The notes under the pieces: model-generated
Databases searched by the model: none
What the model was told of the DNA's origin: nothing
Seen by the model: only the letters and a program-made list of their open reading frames with translations
Part shown: positions 12,501 to 22,519 of the stretch, in pieces
Position numbering within the stretch: position 1 is the stretch's first letter
How the letters are laid out: the number at the start of each line of letters is the position of its first letter
Origin: Blastobasis lacticolella
Taxonomy: Eukaryota > Arthropoda > Insecta > Lepidoptera > Blastobasidae
Length of the DNA: 64,000 nt
Assembly (NCBI GenBank): GCA_905147135.1
Contig: LR990042.1
Location: forward strand, 8,609,545 to 8,673,544
Direction: 5' to 3'
Program-made: the position numbers and the translations under genes

Positions 12501-15500
12501 CAACATAAACCTAACACATAGGTGAGTAAACACGTAGCAAACATTGCTACCTCCCTCTTGTACAAGCTTTCTATTGTTATTCAAAGACGGCCTACATCGC
12601 AGCGGGGAAGCCTAGAAATTACGCATCAGTGACTCTCGTATAACACAGACGGATCAGTGACACGGAACGCATTGTTATGATGAACAATGTCGGCGTAAAA
12701 ACGGCACTTATCTTTGGAGCAGTTGTCATTTTTCTAGTGATGGCATTTTTCTATCGATGGATAAAACTTATCGATAATTATTATTTTCCTTCAGCAACGA
12801 CATTATTTATCAGTTAGTTAGTTCAAGTTTAAGAGCTCTTATTTCACTTTGGACTTCGTTTATTGTGGTTTTATTGTATGTCCCGGCTTTTCCCAGGGTC
12901 CGAATTCATGCTCTTTGTGTCCACTATTTTGTGCAATATCCAACTCAATCATCACTTCTTGTGCCTCCCGTGGGACTCCTTTCGGGATATGCAGATTTAG
13001 GCACCTATTTCCCACGTATTCCTGGGACTTGCACAACACTTAACAAAACTAGCACAAAAGAGTCTCTTCAATTTTATCTGCGATGTCTCTAATGCCAAGG
13101 CTTCCAAGTATTTTCTTTGGCTGCAGTCTTCGCTTTTGATTCGATGTACTGTCCAAAGTTGAGATTGGTTGATAGCTCAACACCCAGGAGCTGTAGGCTG
13201 TCGGTAATTTCCATAGATACATTTCGGAAAGTCGGAGATAGATGGAATTGACTCCGATTAGATGAAAACAAACACGCCTGTGTTTTGGTAACGTTGAATA
13301 TCCTCGTTACGGACTCAGTCCAGTCAAGTAACGCCGCACATCCACCGCAGCATTTTCATTCCGTTTGCTTTGAGTTTGGGGATGTCCTTCGTCAGCACCG
13401 GCCAGGACTCGCAGCCATGGATTATCACAGGAGCTCTAGCATGAGCTTCTTGAATCACCATCCATTGAACCATGATCCAATCTGGTCAGATTCCCCTGGT
13501 AGCAGGGTCACAGTGATCAGATGGCAGTCGCTCCACTGTTTCTAATCTGACAAATCCTGATTCATGGTCAAGGCGGACCCCAGGCCTAGTGCGCTAGAGC
13601 ACAACCTGGACATTAACGCCAATATGATTATTTATTTATTATGAGCTTCTGAAACTTAATAGGGATTTTAGGGTAGTTGCGGTTACGTATCAGTATTTAG
13701 TTATAATTTGCCAATTACAATAAGCAAACATAAACTTTTTTTATCGCACTAGGTACTAAAATATCTATTGGTAGAATAGTCGATAAACGAACCGTCATAT
13801 TTAATATATACCAAATTTTTATCGTGTCTTGACTACTCTAGCTTACGCTTAGTACTTATCTAAGGGGAGATAGCGTGCTACGTTCTGACGGAACGCCGGC
13901 TCGCAAAAACGCAATGAGAGACGCGCGTTGCGTCACAGAATAACCCGCGGGTGAGCGTTACCGCCGTGACAGCAGCCCGGCTAGGGTTGGGCAGGCTTTC
14001 GGTTTTGGTTGGTGATGGCGAAGGTAATTTGAAGAACATTTTATTTCATAGCACTTTAAAATTCGGCTTTTACATTAAAAAGTAATATATGTTGATGAAA
14101 TTATTCTTAGTTCAATAGTAAATAGCTTTTTTGTATGGATGTATAGCGGATTTCGATAACGTGGTTTAAGACTGGGACGTGGGACGTAGGTTGTAACCGG
14201 ACCTTACAAAAATGTAATATTGCAGGTGTCTTGTAATAGCAGATGTTTAAAGTTTCTTAAGTAACTTCCCTATTCTACGCTTAGGCTCTTGTAAAAAAAT
14301 CCCTTGCCGTGCCGTCTTGTCACCGAGCGCCGGCCCTTAGGAGGTAGTGTTTAGATTTACAAGATGATTAAGAAATGTTTCCCTTGTTGTATTTATTTAC
14401 CTAGTTAATCCTAAACACGGGGTGTAATTTGTTTACGCTAAATCACTCAACGCTAATTGAGTACAATACTGTACACAATATAGTAAAACATACCCTCTTA
14501 ACACCATTGACCTCGTTAAAGTCTACACAAGCGAATCTAACATCATATCATTAGTAAAGGGATACGGTTTGGTTATCTAACATTCGGTTTTGGCCTTGGT
14601 CCGCCGTCCGAGACCGGCTGAGGTTATTTGACGATTCCCATGCATGTCGGTAAGTGGGGGAAGCGGAGGCGAGATAGCATCGTTTGCGCAACCGCGCGCG
14701 CCGGCCCCGCGCACCCAGCATCCTCCGGCGAAAGGTCACCCACTAATGTCCCTAGAGAGGATCTAGCGCTCGCTGGATTCAACGTTGGCAAAAACCAGAA
14801 CACAAATCTTTAATTTCACCTTCCCAACACTAGTTGTCAATTATGATTACGGGTCATGAGATGTGTCAGTCCAAATTAGATGTAACATTCTACGTGAGAT
14901 TCAAATCTTCCAATCCATTGTAACTAGTCTTTTCCCATTAGTGAGGAATCATCACCTCTTTCAGTCATAATTACACCTTTTAACCCGAGCAGCCTTTCGA
15001 GAATCTGCTTTGTATGCGCGCGCACGATTAATTCGAGTTCTTTTTACTTAATGGCCCGCGAAATAAGCGGTTTGGGCGAGGATTTTCCCATCTCATATTA
15101 CAAATATGTTGTTTCTTATGCCAGTTTCGTAAACGAATTTGCGACACCGGAAACGTCGAAATTCTCGCTTATGTGCAATATCGATCCGCGTTTGATCGTC
15201 GGGATGGGCTAATTCGGCGTGACGTAACGCGATTGTTGTGACGGGTCAAAGCATCAAACAAACAAGCCGCGATAAACATTCACCTATTACGTCCTATAGT
15301 GTTGGATGCATTTTGGATCTAGCGTGTATAGATGGACCTTCAATTATAGTTAAACAAACAATCGTTATTTTATTATTTGCACTAATGACGGATACATAAC
15401 TAGCAGCTTCTCACGGCGGGCCTTGGTTGGCAATTTGATTGTTTTAGGCGAATATTATATAGTTGTAAGTGGTTATGTACGATGTTTGTAGGACCTTGAG

Positions 15501-18164
15501 ATGCGGTGCCCGCTCTCTGCGCGCGCGCACAGCGGGCCGTGGGAATATCACTTATGCAAATCCGGGGAATCGATTACCGCGCATGCGGCGCGAGCGATCG
15601 GCGTTCACTGATCGATGCGCTGTGGCCGCCGCGTTTGGATTTGCACGATACCTCGGTAGATTAAAGGTATAACGGTACACTGTTTGTTTCATGTAAAAGA
15701 CATCAACGCGGAATTGTATTCTTTTTTTTATATTGTCACAGTCAGACAGTTTAGCTGACACCACCATGTACCACGGTATTAATGTTTTATGTTTTCTATG
15801 GATTATAACAGAGATTTTCTGTATCGTTCCGAGAACTTGAATTAATATACTTGTTCTTATTGACGAAAGGTTGATTGACTTATCTGACTGCATTATTAAT
15901 TATTATGCAAAATTTTTAATATTAATACATAAAATGAATAAAAATATAGATGTTTATTATTTTCGCATATAAAACAAATTTAAATAATTTCGACTATCAT
16001 CGCCTCTTCGGAGGATCGCGGTAAATAGGTTTACTCGATCAAGCGTTGATCGGTTGATATGCATTCGTAGTTTTTTACACCACTTACATGATAAATAAAC
16101 TTATATAAAAAATACTTTATTTATATCCTAAAAGTATTTTCCTCAGACGGACCAGTCCAGCGCCCGCGCATCTCAAATGGAAAGTGCTCGGTTGTGCAAC
16201 GCGCAATCCCGCGCCCGCGGCGGAGACGAGCACGACGCGATGCGATGCAAGTGTTTTCCAATGAATCGGGGGAAGCATTAGGTACACTTACTAGGCCACA
16301 TTCTTGATTACTCTGTTGCGATATTCTTAGGCTTCATTGGGTCGAGAGCTGACTGAGTTGAGGCCAGAGTGTTTTGGTTTTACTTTTATAATTGGAACAG
16401 TGGTTTCTTATGATTTCCTTTAGCGGAAAGTTCATGCACCAATTTTTGATTGTAAAGTCTTTCAGTATGAAGTTTGCAATTGAATTTTTGGTTTTAAATT
16501 ATGCACATCGATCAGTTCCTAATCATAGAGAGTCGAATCTAAAGCGCCAGTACAAATTAAAAGTCAAAAAGCCTCTGTAAAGTACCACAACGCAATCAGA
16601 CCCAGTGACCAAAACTGGAACTAAGTATCACCGATAGAAAAGTCATCAGCGGCAATACTAAATTCAACAACAGCGACGCCGTCATTAGGTGAGATAAGTT
16701 TGCAGTATACTCCCGACAAGTCTAGCTAGACACTCGCATCTCTCATGCCGCCGTGTGAGCCAACGTCGTGATCGCAGTCACTCCTCAGACCTTTTACAAG
16801 ACTCTTAGTAGCATTCTTAGACACGATTGAGATGTTAGAATGCGAGTCTCTACGTAATACGTGGCAAATGAGTTGCGACAGCCTCTCAGAACTGAGCTCA
16901 GCTTATCGCGATTTCGTAAATCATTTAAAGCCTTTACGAGCTCTATTATGCAAATTAATGATTTATTTGAAACGGAAATCGTTTACCGTATTCATGGTCG
17001 TTCCTTTTCTTTGATTTGACCGAGCTATATGGTTTGTGTTGCGTAACGTTGCTCACAACAATTCGTAGCCATTATTCATAAACCTCGATTCTTCCTGTCT
17101 TTTTTTACTTTACGATAGTTCAATGCACAGAGAAAGCATTCTATTAGGCACCTATAATAATTATCATTATCATCTAGGCGCTATATCCCGGTTGCGTTCC
17201 CAGCGCGGTACGAGAGGTCTATGTTATATTATTTTACTTTATTCACATATACAGAGCACGCGTTACATATGGCACAGAGAAAAAAAATTGTTAATGGTAA
17301 TAATAAATTACATATAAGTAGTTACTTAATTGTAAAATAGGGAAAATAATTAAACAGTGCGTTATAATCGGTCCGCGTTAGTTCTCTTTCAGTTCGCGTG
17401 CTTCCCACGACCGCGGATGTCCTGTAACGCGCTTTCCTCGCTGCGTGCGGCACACTGGCATAATTACACATTACGTAACGTTTCCTTCACGTTAATGGGT
17501 TATTTCAGTTGCGAGAAATGATAACGTTTGCTGAAAGGAATGACAGTTATTCGTAGTACTAGTTATGTTATGTCTATAATCACTGCTTATAGTTTCTGTA
17601 GGACAAAGGCGTGAGCTTTATGTACTTGTGTATGTATTAGTTGTAATAAGATGTTTTGATAGCATGTCTTATCTCATGGGTAACGGATCTGGTATAATTA
17701 AATTTAAAACATTGCAAGTCGAATATTGGATGTAGGTAATCTCATTAAACAACTTTTAATAAATGAACATATACGTATAGTTCTTTATTTATATGTGGTA
17801 TAAAGATTTAAATGAAAAAAAAGTTACAAAATCACGGAAATGTTAACAAAACGAACACGAATAGTAACAGACATAATTACTCCATTAAAAATTTATGGTG
17901 CATGTTATGTTATTTATGCAAAACAACATCCATTACACAACTATAATCACACCTTACCTCATGAGCACTCAAAATAAATCTCAAAAAGCCACGATATCTC
18001 TTACCGGCTGCAGCTACAAACGATACAACTCGAGTTTCCCGATCACATCCGATCCGAGCCGAAGCAACAATTCTCCTCGATATTGTGGTTGGTTTACACT
18101 CGCGTTTTCACAGTGACTTACCGAGTATGGGGAGCATTATGAGAGCGATCCACACGGGAAGCAT
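7671..18164 (-). CDS. secreted chitin-binding type-2 protein, CPAP1-like, complete 3-exon gene
   Basis: Joining exons 18164-18122, 11025-10771 and 9511-7671 gives a 712-residue protein, with split glycine codons fitting at both junctions (1+2 bases each). Residues 1-15 form a short hydrophobic signal peptide (MLPVWIALIMLPIL). Residues 22-83 form one peritrophin-A/CBM14 domain with six cysteines at 22, 38, 44, 59, 72 and 83 and the typical aromatic residues (GAYYAD, FHVC, FRFFCPPGTLF). Residues from about 100 to the C-terminus are low-complexity, rich in Pro, Thr, Gln, Tyr and Ala. No second chitin domain or membrane anchor is seen. Known proteins with this layout (CPAP1 family) are secreted by epithelia and bind cuticular chitin. 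The product should therefore be an extracellular cuticle or matrix component. Orthology to a specific CPAP1 member is not established. Confidence 0.9.
9655..9770. repeat. dispersed repeat (TGATGGAAAGTGG family)
   Basis: Shares the GATGGAAAGTGGTCACCGTC core and the following CA-rich and CACCAGAGGTGCCGTG-type segments with copies near 41505-41605 and 51555-51645. It is non-coding and probably the 3' end of a retroelement or a SINE. Confidence 0.6.
10015..10145. promoter_or_regulatory. CpG-rich intronic patch, possible enhancer
   Basis: A repeat-free segment with CGCGCACGCGCACC, GGCGTCCCCGAATATATTTA and TTTTACGATGCACGCGGCG lies inside intron 2. Composition differs sharply from the flanks. Its function is inferred only from position and composition. 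Confidence 0.25.
10771..11025 (-). CDS. exon 2 of the chitin-binding gene: CBM14/peritrophin-A domain
   Basis: A 255-bp exon flanked by an ACACAG acceptor and a GTGAGA donor. It encodes 84 complete codons carrying all six domain cysteines. Spacing between successive cysteines is 15, 5, 14, 12 and 10 residues, and the domain closes with CTDWGDDDPLAC. The exon starts with two and ends with one base of split codons, matching its neighbours. A single exon encoding the whole domain is a common arrangement in this family. Confidence 0.93.
12115..12158. repeat. AT-rich near-perfect palindrome, 44 bp
   Basis: Arms AATCTATACAATA and its complement (TATTGTATAGATT) enclose a TATATTAATTAATATAT centre, itself palindromic. 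It could extrude as a cruciform or be the core of a small fold-back relic. Confidence 0.7.
12960..13450 (-). mobile_element. chimeric LINE relic: RTE-like frame interrupted by CR1/Jockey-like RT segment
   Basis: Read on the - strand, 13450-13310 encodes HGCESWPVLTKDIPKL and LRWMCGVT, the C-terminal region of an RTE-like protein. From 13300 to 13105 the frame changes to FNVTKTQACLFSSNRSQFHL and LLGVELSTNLNFGQYIES, typical CR1/Jockey-like reverse-transcriptase motifs. From 13100 to 12960 the RTE-like partner resumes as LGIRDIADKIEE. Several stops (for example after GVT) show decay. See the finding on nesting. Confidence 0.75.
13467..13640 (+). mobile_element. SINE B, 3' half
   Basis: Runs from ACCATGATCCAATCTGGTCA through GGTAGCAGGGTCACAGTGAT to CAACCTGGACATTAACGCCA and an AT tail (TATTTATTTATT). 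It matches the other SINE B copies. The tRNA-like head is absent and the neighbouring LINE relic abuts it. Confidence 0.8.
13860..13990. promoter_or_regulatory. CpG-rich patch in intron 1
   Basis: Contains ACGGAACGCCGGCTCGCAAA and GACGCGCGTTGCGTCACAGA in an AT-rich surround. There is no repeat similarity within the window. It is a candidate regulatory element by composition only. Confidence 0.25.
14590..14745. promoter_or_regulatory. CpG-rich patch in intron 1
   Basis: Includes GCGCAACCGCGCGCGCCGGC and GGCGAAAGGTCACCCA. Short frames in both directions (about 61 codons) have no domain character. It is a possible enhancer; no direct proof. Confidence 0.25.
15480..15670. promoter_or_regulatory. 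possible intronic enhancer with octamer-like site
   Basis: A repeat-free GC-rich block has an exact ATGCAAAT octamer (within ATCACTTATGCAAATCC), ATCGATTACCGC, ACTGATCGATGCG and a second TTTGCA motif. The octamer is a known POU-factor site, and clustering of such words in a CpG-rich intronic block resembles developmental enhancers. Only the motifs are observed; function is inference. Confidence 0.3.
16145..16270. promoter_or_regulatory. CpG-rich patch in intron 1
   Basis: Contains CCAGCGCCCGCGCATCTCAA and CGCGCCCGCGGCGGAGACGA, ending in ACGCGATGCGATGCAAGTG. It has no coding or repeat character. Confidence 0.25.
16830..17015. promoter_or_regulatory. possible intronic enhancer, homeodomain-type motif cluster
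   Basis: A moderately GC-rich segment ends in an AT-rich homeodomain-like run, ATTATGCAAATTAATGATTT, which joins an octamer (ATGCAAAT) to ATTA sites. A 60-codon open frame overlaps it but has no domain character. It lies about 1.1 kb from the start-codon exon, inside intron 1. Confidence 0.3.
17165..17235 (-). mobile_element. LINE 3' tail fragment (GKRPRGR family)
   Basis: The + strand sequence GCGCTATATCCCGGTTGCGT followed by TCCCAGCGCGGTACGAGAGG parallels the antisense copy at 40180-40335 (GGCGTCATATCCCGGTTACG). Only the terminal part is present. Confidence 0.55.
18122..18164 (-). CDS. exon 1 of the chitin-binding gene: start codon and signal peptide
   Basis: The ATG at 18164-18162 has a favourable insect context (GCAACATG). 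It begins 14 codons, MLPVWIALIMLPIL, followed by one base of a glycine codon and a GTAAGT donor. The hydrophobic core and the glycine-rich exit fit a secretion signal cleaved near residue 15. Alternation of a tiny signal-peptide exon with a long first intron is common in insect cuticle genes. Confidence 0.9.
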
Positions 18165-18330
18165 GTTGCCGCGAGGTGCGTCGCGAAGGGACTGCCGGTG
18201 CGCGCGCGCCGCCCGCCCGCCGGGTCGGCCGGGGCCGGTGGGGCGGCCAGCAGTGGGGCGCAGTGGGGCGCTGAAAGCTCCGCCCGCCCCACCGCTCGCC
18301 CGCGGAAAATCTCGGTTACAACGCGCGTGA
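18165..18330 (-). promoter_or_regulatory. GC-rich 5' leader/promoter region of the chitin-binding gene
   Basis: Directly upstream of the ATG lies the most GC-rich non-coding stretch of the window. On the + strand it includes GGTGCGCGCGCGCCGCCCGC and the direct repeat GCAGTGGGGCGCAGTGGGGC. No TATA box is evident. It probably combines the 5'UTR and a CpG-rich core promoter; the start site cannot be fixed from sequence alone. Confidence 0.5.
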
Positions 18331-18505
18331 AGTTAATTACGTGGATGTAAGAGTAATGTAATGAATGAGAATTTAATGTTTTAAACTATTGCGGTTATTA
18401 TCACACATTTTAATCCGTACCCCCGTGACCATGATTCATGTAATTGCGTCGAAATATCAGACTACTCGTCGACAAAGGTACGCGGTAGGAAACACAGAAC
18501 TTAAC

Positions 18506-18706
18506 TTTAAAATAAATGAGAATTTGATGTTGTTGGTACAGATTTTGTTTTTGTGGGGTTTGCGTTCAAAGTAATTATTTCTGATAGTGAAGTTTTCACA
18601 AAGTTTCAGATAGACTGAAAAACTACTATTATTGTTAATATTTTGAACGCAAACCCCACGATAACAAAATCTGTACCAACAATACCAAATTCTCATTTAT
18701 TTTAAA
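18506..18706. mobile_element. fold-back element (inverted repeat with 65-bp arms)
   Basis: The arm 18506-18570 and the complement of 18642-18706 agree at 61 of 65 positions. A 71-bp unrelated spacer lies between. Both outer ends carry TTTAAA, so a TTAA target site, as used by piggyBac-type elements, is possible. There is no coding capacity, which fits a MITE or fold-back transposon. Confidence 0.8.
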
Positions 18707-18719
18707 TATGTCTAATTCA

Positions 18720-18835
18720 TCGTCCTAGCTGTCCTAGAAACCGTCTTTCTACTCTTTCTCCTCCACTTTGCCTGGTCTTTGGCACCATGCGGCGTCGCCC
18801 TGGATGATTCCTACCGGACATTTTCATTTTTATAT
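18720..18835 (-). mobile_element. LINE 3' tail fragment (GKRPRGR family)
   Basis: The + strand CGTCCTAGCTGTCCTAGAAA, then CTACTCTTTCTCCTCCACTT and GCCTGGTCTTTGGCA, is the antisense of the region encoding AEDRAKWRRKSRK in related copies. It is decayed. Confidence 0.5.
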
Positions 18836-18839
18836 TGTG

Positions 18840-18990
18840 GTGTTTATAACTAGCCATTACGCACGGCGACTACCATTTGAGCCGCACAATTTGTTAGAGA
18901 AAATCTGGTTCGCCAGAGTCCTTCTGTCAGTAACCACGAGCAGGTGAGGTTGGCTTGGGCCTGTGAGCCGGTAGAATGGCCCTGCGACCC
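18840..18990 (+). repeat. dispersed repeat shared with 23500-23620
   Basis: Contains GCACGGCGACTACCA, GAGCCGCACAATTTGTTAGA, TGGTTCGCCAGAGTCCT and GGTGAGGTTGGCTTGGGCCT. The reverse complement of 23500-23620 carries the same words in the same order. It is non-coding and of unknown class. Confidence 0.6.
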
Positions 18991-19684
18991 CCTAACTCTC
19001 CAAATGAGACGACTGTTACCTATTAGACGTTTCAATATTCCTTTCATTAACTGTTACTCTATTTAGTAATCTTCGCCATGGTTGTTATAACACTTTCCGC
19101 GTTTAATAATGGTGCTTTAGACAATCAGCGTAATCATAAACGGCTGTGCAACAGTGACACACTGTAACAATGGGTGCGATAGCGGCCGCTGGGAAGACTG
19201 CCACCTCTACTTGGGAGATGGGCGTCAAATTAGATCGAAGAAAGCGCTAGATTTATATTATATACTTGTGTAGTATTAGTTACAGTTGCATGGTCCAAAA
19301 ATGCGTTTTCTGTGTCAATACTTAAACAACATTATAATTTTCTATCTTTTTTGACAAAACAAACGAAATCCCTGAAATTTTGGTTATTGTTCTATGTTTT
19401 GATGTCTCTTTTGCTGAGATTAGGCGATGGTTGAAAATAAAAAAGTCATTTCTGCTACTGTTTTGTGCGCTGGATAACCCAAACAAGCGCTAGAACTAGC
19501 GCCGATAGCGCTAAAGCAGCGGTTGCGAGGGCTCTACATCAGTTCGTATACGAAAACCAATTATCACAGCGTGTGTACCCGAGTGATGTTAACTTTACGA
19601 GTGAATTGCGTAATTAGGTGACGCGATGGAGGAACCATGCGACTTACGTGCGCAGATGTGCTCATGTGTTCATGTTAGGAATGG
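18991..19684. other. intergenic sequence
   Basis: No gene or clear repeat recognised in this stretch. Confidence 0.4.
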
Positions 19685-20010
19685 AAGTCTGAGCTATCCG
19701 ACTCGTAAATGAGTGGTACCGGGTTCGAATCCCGCTGCGGCCATGTACCAATGACTCTTGTCTGAGTCTGAGTTAATTGAATGCTAACCGATGCTCTTAC
19801 GGTGAGGGAAATAATAGTTATGTAACCTGCACATTCAGGTGACTGAATGTGTAACCATGATCTAATTTGGTCAGGTTCCCCTGGTAGCTGGGTCGCGGAG
19901 GTCAGATGGCAGTCGCTCCACTGTAATTATCTGATATGACAAATCCTGGGTCAAGACGGACCCCGGGCCCGCGTGCGTGAGATCTCAACCGGGACAATAA
20001 CGCAAAGAAG
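19685..20010 (+). mobile_element. SINE B, nearly full length
   Basis: The head has a B-box-like GGTACCGGGTTCGAATCCCG, then the body (CATGTACCAATGACTC, GCTCTTACGGTGAGGG, TGATCTAATTTGGTCAGGTT, GATGGCAGTCGCTCCACTGT) and the end CAACCGGGACAATAACGC. The same order is seen in eight places in the window. The tRNA source is uncertain; the GGCC(G/A)AGTGG A-box type points to a Ser/Leu/Arg-like head. Confidence 0.85.
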
Positions 20011-20610
20011 GTCAGTAACAGACTTTTTCTAGACAAGCATGATCTATGCTCGGCCATATCGACAAACTTAAAACTGTACTGTTTGACTATGCAGACATGT
20101 CAGATGCATGTGTTTGACGCATACATCTCAATTTGACCTACAAACTGTAAGCTAAATTGATTAGTCTTTACCTTTTAGTTGTACGGATAAAACTGAACGT
20201 AGGTTTGACTTGATGCATCATTTTCCGTAATGTGTCATCATTTATGTTATGGTAACTATGCATAAAAACAAACCATCATATTTGTAATAAATGTTTTTAT
20301 ATATTTAAACAGTAAGTATAATTTTTCAGTAAGTTCTAAAAACGTTAGATATAGGCACACAATAATAACAAAAGTTCCGGTTAGGATCTCAAATGTTATA
20401 TAACAGTGGCACACTGCGCGGTGTCGCTCTGATGTGACAATCAGTTTAACATTCATTCAGTATCCCCGAAACTACGCTAATGAAACTTATGACAAATTAC
20501 ATAAACGCGTATAACAGGGCATGGGACGCTATTTGGCAGTTATGTCTCTAGGATCATAGAAATAAACAAAGATGGCGTTGCTCAATTTAAAAAAACAATT
20601 AAAATATCAT
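20011..20610. other. AT-rich intergenic sequence
   Basis: No supported feature. Short open frames here look random. Confidence 0.4.
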
Positions 20611-21115
20611 TCTCATCATTATGATCTCAACGGTAGGACGTCCATAGCTGAACATAGGTATTATTGAATTAGAAACGAAATTAAAATTAAAATTGTTATT
20701 AAAATTTTATTAATATGTAAATACTTATGGATTTTGTGATGTCATAATTAATAATTCCTATGTCTATGTCTAACTTTAAAATAATTCACATTTAAAATAT
20801 TATCACACCGCGCCTGTTGCATCTATCGGCTCCCTACGACCTTCACGAGGTCACCATACCAACCTCAAACTACCAAGATCACCATCATCTAAAGACTGTA
20901 CGGCCACCATAAACCGTACACCATCTTGTGTGGGGCCGGAATCCGGCGAATAAGGAACGATTCGTCCCACGCTGCGATTGCAGAACGTGGTCGCCACTTG
21001 AGAAACTTTCCGCCCCATCGTACAACGATTCTTGGTTTTGCGAGCTACGTGGCCTACAAAGGTCGCAAACAAGTATACTTAGGTACGGTCCGCTTGAAGG
21101 TATCCTTTTTTCGTA
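20611..21115 (-). mobile_element. RTE-like LINE 3' end, decayed
   Basis: The + strand begins TATGATCTCAACGGTAGGAC, then GTCCATAGCTGAACATAGG, the usual antisense end of this family. Farther in, the - strand frame reads GHVARKTKNRCTMGRKV and CNRSVGR, corresponding to the GHVARRTDxRWGRKVLEWRPRTGRRSVGR region. Frameshifts and an internal deletion make it inactive. Confidence 0.75.
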
Positions 21116-21329
21116 AACGTCCATCCACCATCCACTGCTTAGTTATTCGCATGGCTAATTAATTATCTTTTTTTACTATTAAAACCCATTTGATTATTAG
21201 CTAGCACAACCCGGAACGGGGGTGGAATTAGAAATAGGAAATCTCTACCGTATTAATCTCTCCTATTACTACTTCAACCGTAGTCATCTACTAAATTCTT
21301 CCATCAACGGTTCACAGAGATGGTTTGCG

Positions 21330-21400
21330 GGATCGGGAAGTAGTGAGCGCGTACGCTGCGCCCGCGCTTCGCAAACTCACGTAATCGGATCCCATTGTCT
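21330..21400. promoter_or_regulatory. short CpG-rich patch
   Basis: GAGCGCGTACGCTGCGCCCG stands out from AT-rich flanks. Nothing more can be said from sequence. Confidence 0.2.
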
Positions 21401-21555
21401 GTTCGGCACCCGCTACACCGCCTTGAGTAACTCATCTTTAACAACAATCTGATGTTATTATAATGCGTAATATTTAATGTTATGCTGACTTTATCTATTT
21501 GTAATTAGAGGTAGTTCTATAAGCCCGGCTTGTACCAAATTCTTACACGCAGAGA

Positions 21556-21736
21556 GCAGAAATTGAAATGATGAATTTTAATTTCTGTTATGGATGTGGG
21601 TGTAATATGTATAATAAGTATGTATTTTTTTTAAGTATACATGTAGTCCATAAGCATTTAACACCCATAGATGGCGCTGTGTGAACTTTTCCAAGCATAT
21701 TTATTTATAATATTTATTATTTTATTTATAAATTAG
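21556..21736 (+). mobile_element. SINE A, head-truncated copy
   Basis: Starts at CAGAAATTGAAATGATGAAT and runs through ATGTATAATAAGTATGTATT and GATGGCGCTGTGTGAACTTT to a (TATTTATT) tail. It is the body of SINE A without the tRNA-derived part. Confidence 0.85.
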
Positions 21737-22030
21737 GTGCAAGTCGCCTAAAAGCTCAAAAAAGTAGTGAGAATCGGACATTTCTACAGATTTAAAATGA
21801 CCTATCGTAAAGTAGATAATAAGATATTTGACATTTACTACGACCTATTTTTAAGTAAGCGTGATGACAGAAGTGCGAAGGATGCAAGAGCTAATTTCGA
21901 TCCTAATATGTCATGTGTTCACTATAATTGGAGGCTCGTGTCGTCTAATTAGCTCGTCATTAATCAACGTCGCTGATCGGTCTGCAAGGCCCTTCTATTT
22001 ATTTACATTCTGTAGTAATCTGAAACAAAT

Positions 22031-22287
22031 ATGAAGGGTTCAGTGGTCAAAATGCCGGTCTGCCACGCAAGAGGTCCTGGGTTCGATTCCCGGCCGGGCA
22101 GAAATTGAAATGATGAATTTTAATTTCTGTTACGGGTCTGGGTGTTCTATGTATAATAAGTATGTATTTAAAAGTATTTATATAGTTTATCAGTTATCTA
22201 GCACCCATAGCACAAGCTTTGCTTAGTTTGGGGCTAGATGTCGCTGTGTGAATTTGTCCACGAATATTTATTTATTTATTTATTTAT
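22031..22287 (+). mobile_element. SINE A with tRNA-Gly-like head
   Basis: The head reads GGGTTCAGTGGTC, CCGGTCTGCCACGCAAGAGG and GGTTCGATTCCCGGCCGGGC. These parallel tRNA-Gly(GCC) A box, anticodon arm and B box. The body and (TTTA)n tail match copies at 44040-44290 and 53180-53446. The tRNA part is not a functional gene: acceptor pairing and length do not fit. Confidence 0.88.
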
Positions 22288-22519
22288 ACCGTATTAGTGA
22301 CTAGTGGTAATATCTCATTGTATATTAGAACTCTTAGATATTAAGGGACTCGCGTAAGATCAGCGCCGTGGTTCCGGCCGTGACTCATGCTGAGTGAGAT
22401 CCTTTTGTTGGCAGAGAGTGCTATAGCACATAATTTCGGAATCGAATTCATGTTTAGATGTAAATTTTGTAATTTGTCATTTTATTTATATGACTAATTA
22501 ATATGTAGATATATATGTT

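Larger units (their letters stand above)
11026..18121 (-). other. intron 1 of the chitin-binding gene (7.1 kb)
   Basis: A phase-1 intron with GTAAGT donor at 18121-18116 and ACACAG acceptor at 11026. It is mostly AT-rich and holds a chimeric LINE relic (12960-13450), part of SINE B (13467-13640), an AT palindrome (12115-12158) and several CpG-rich, repeat-free patches. No additional phase-compatible exon was recognised. Confidence 0.75.
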
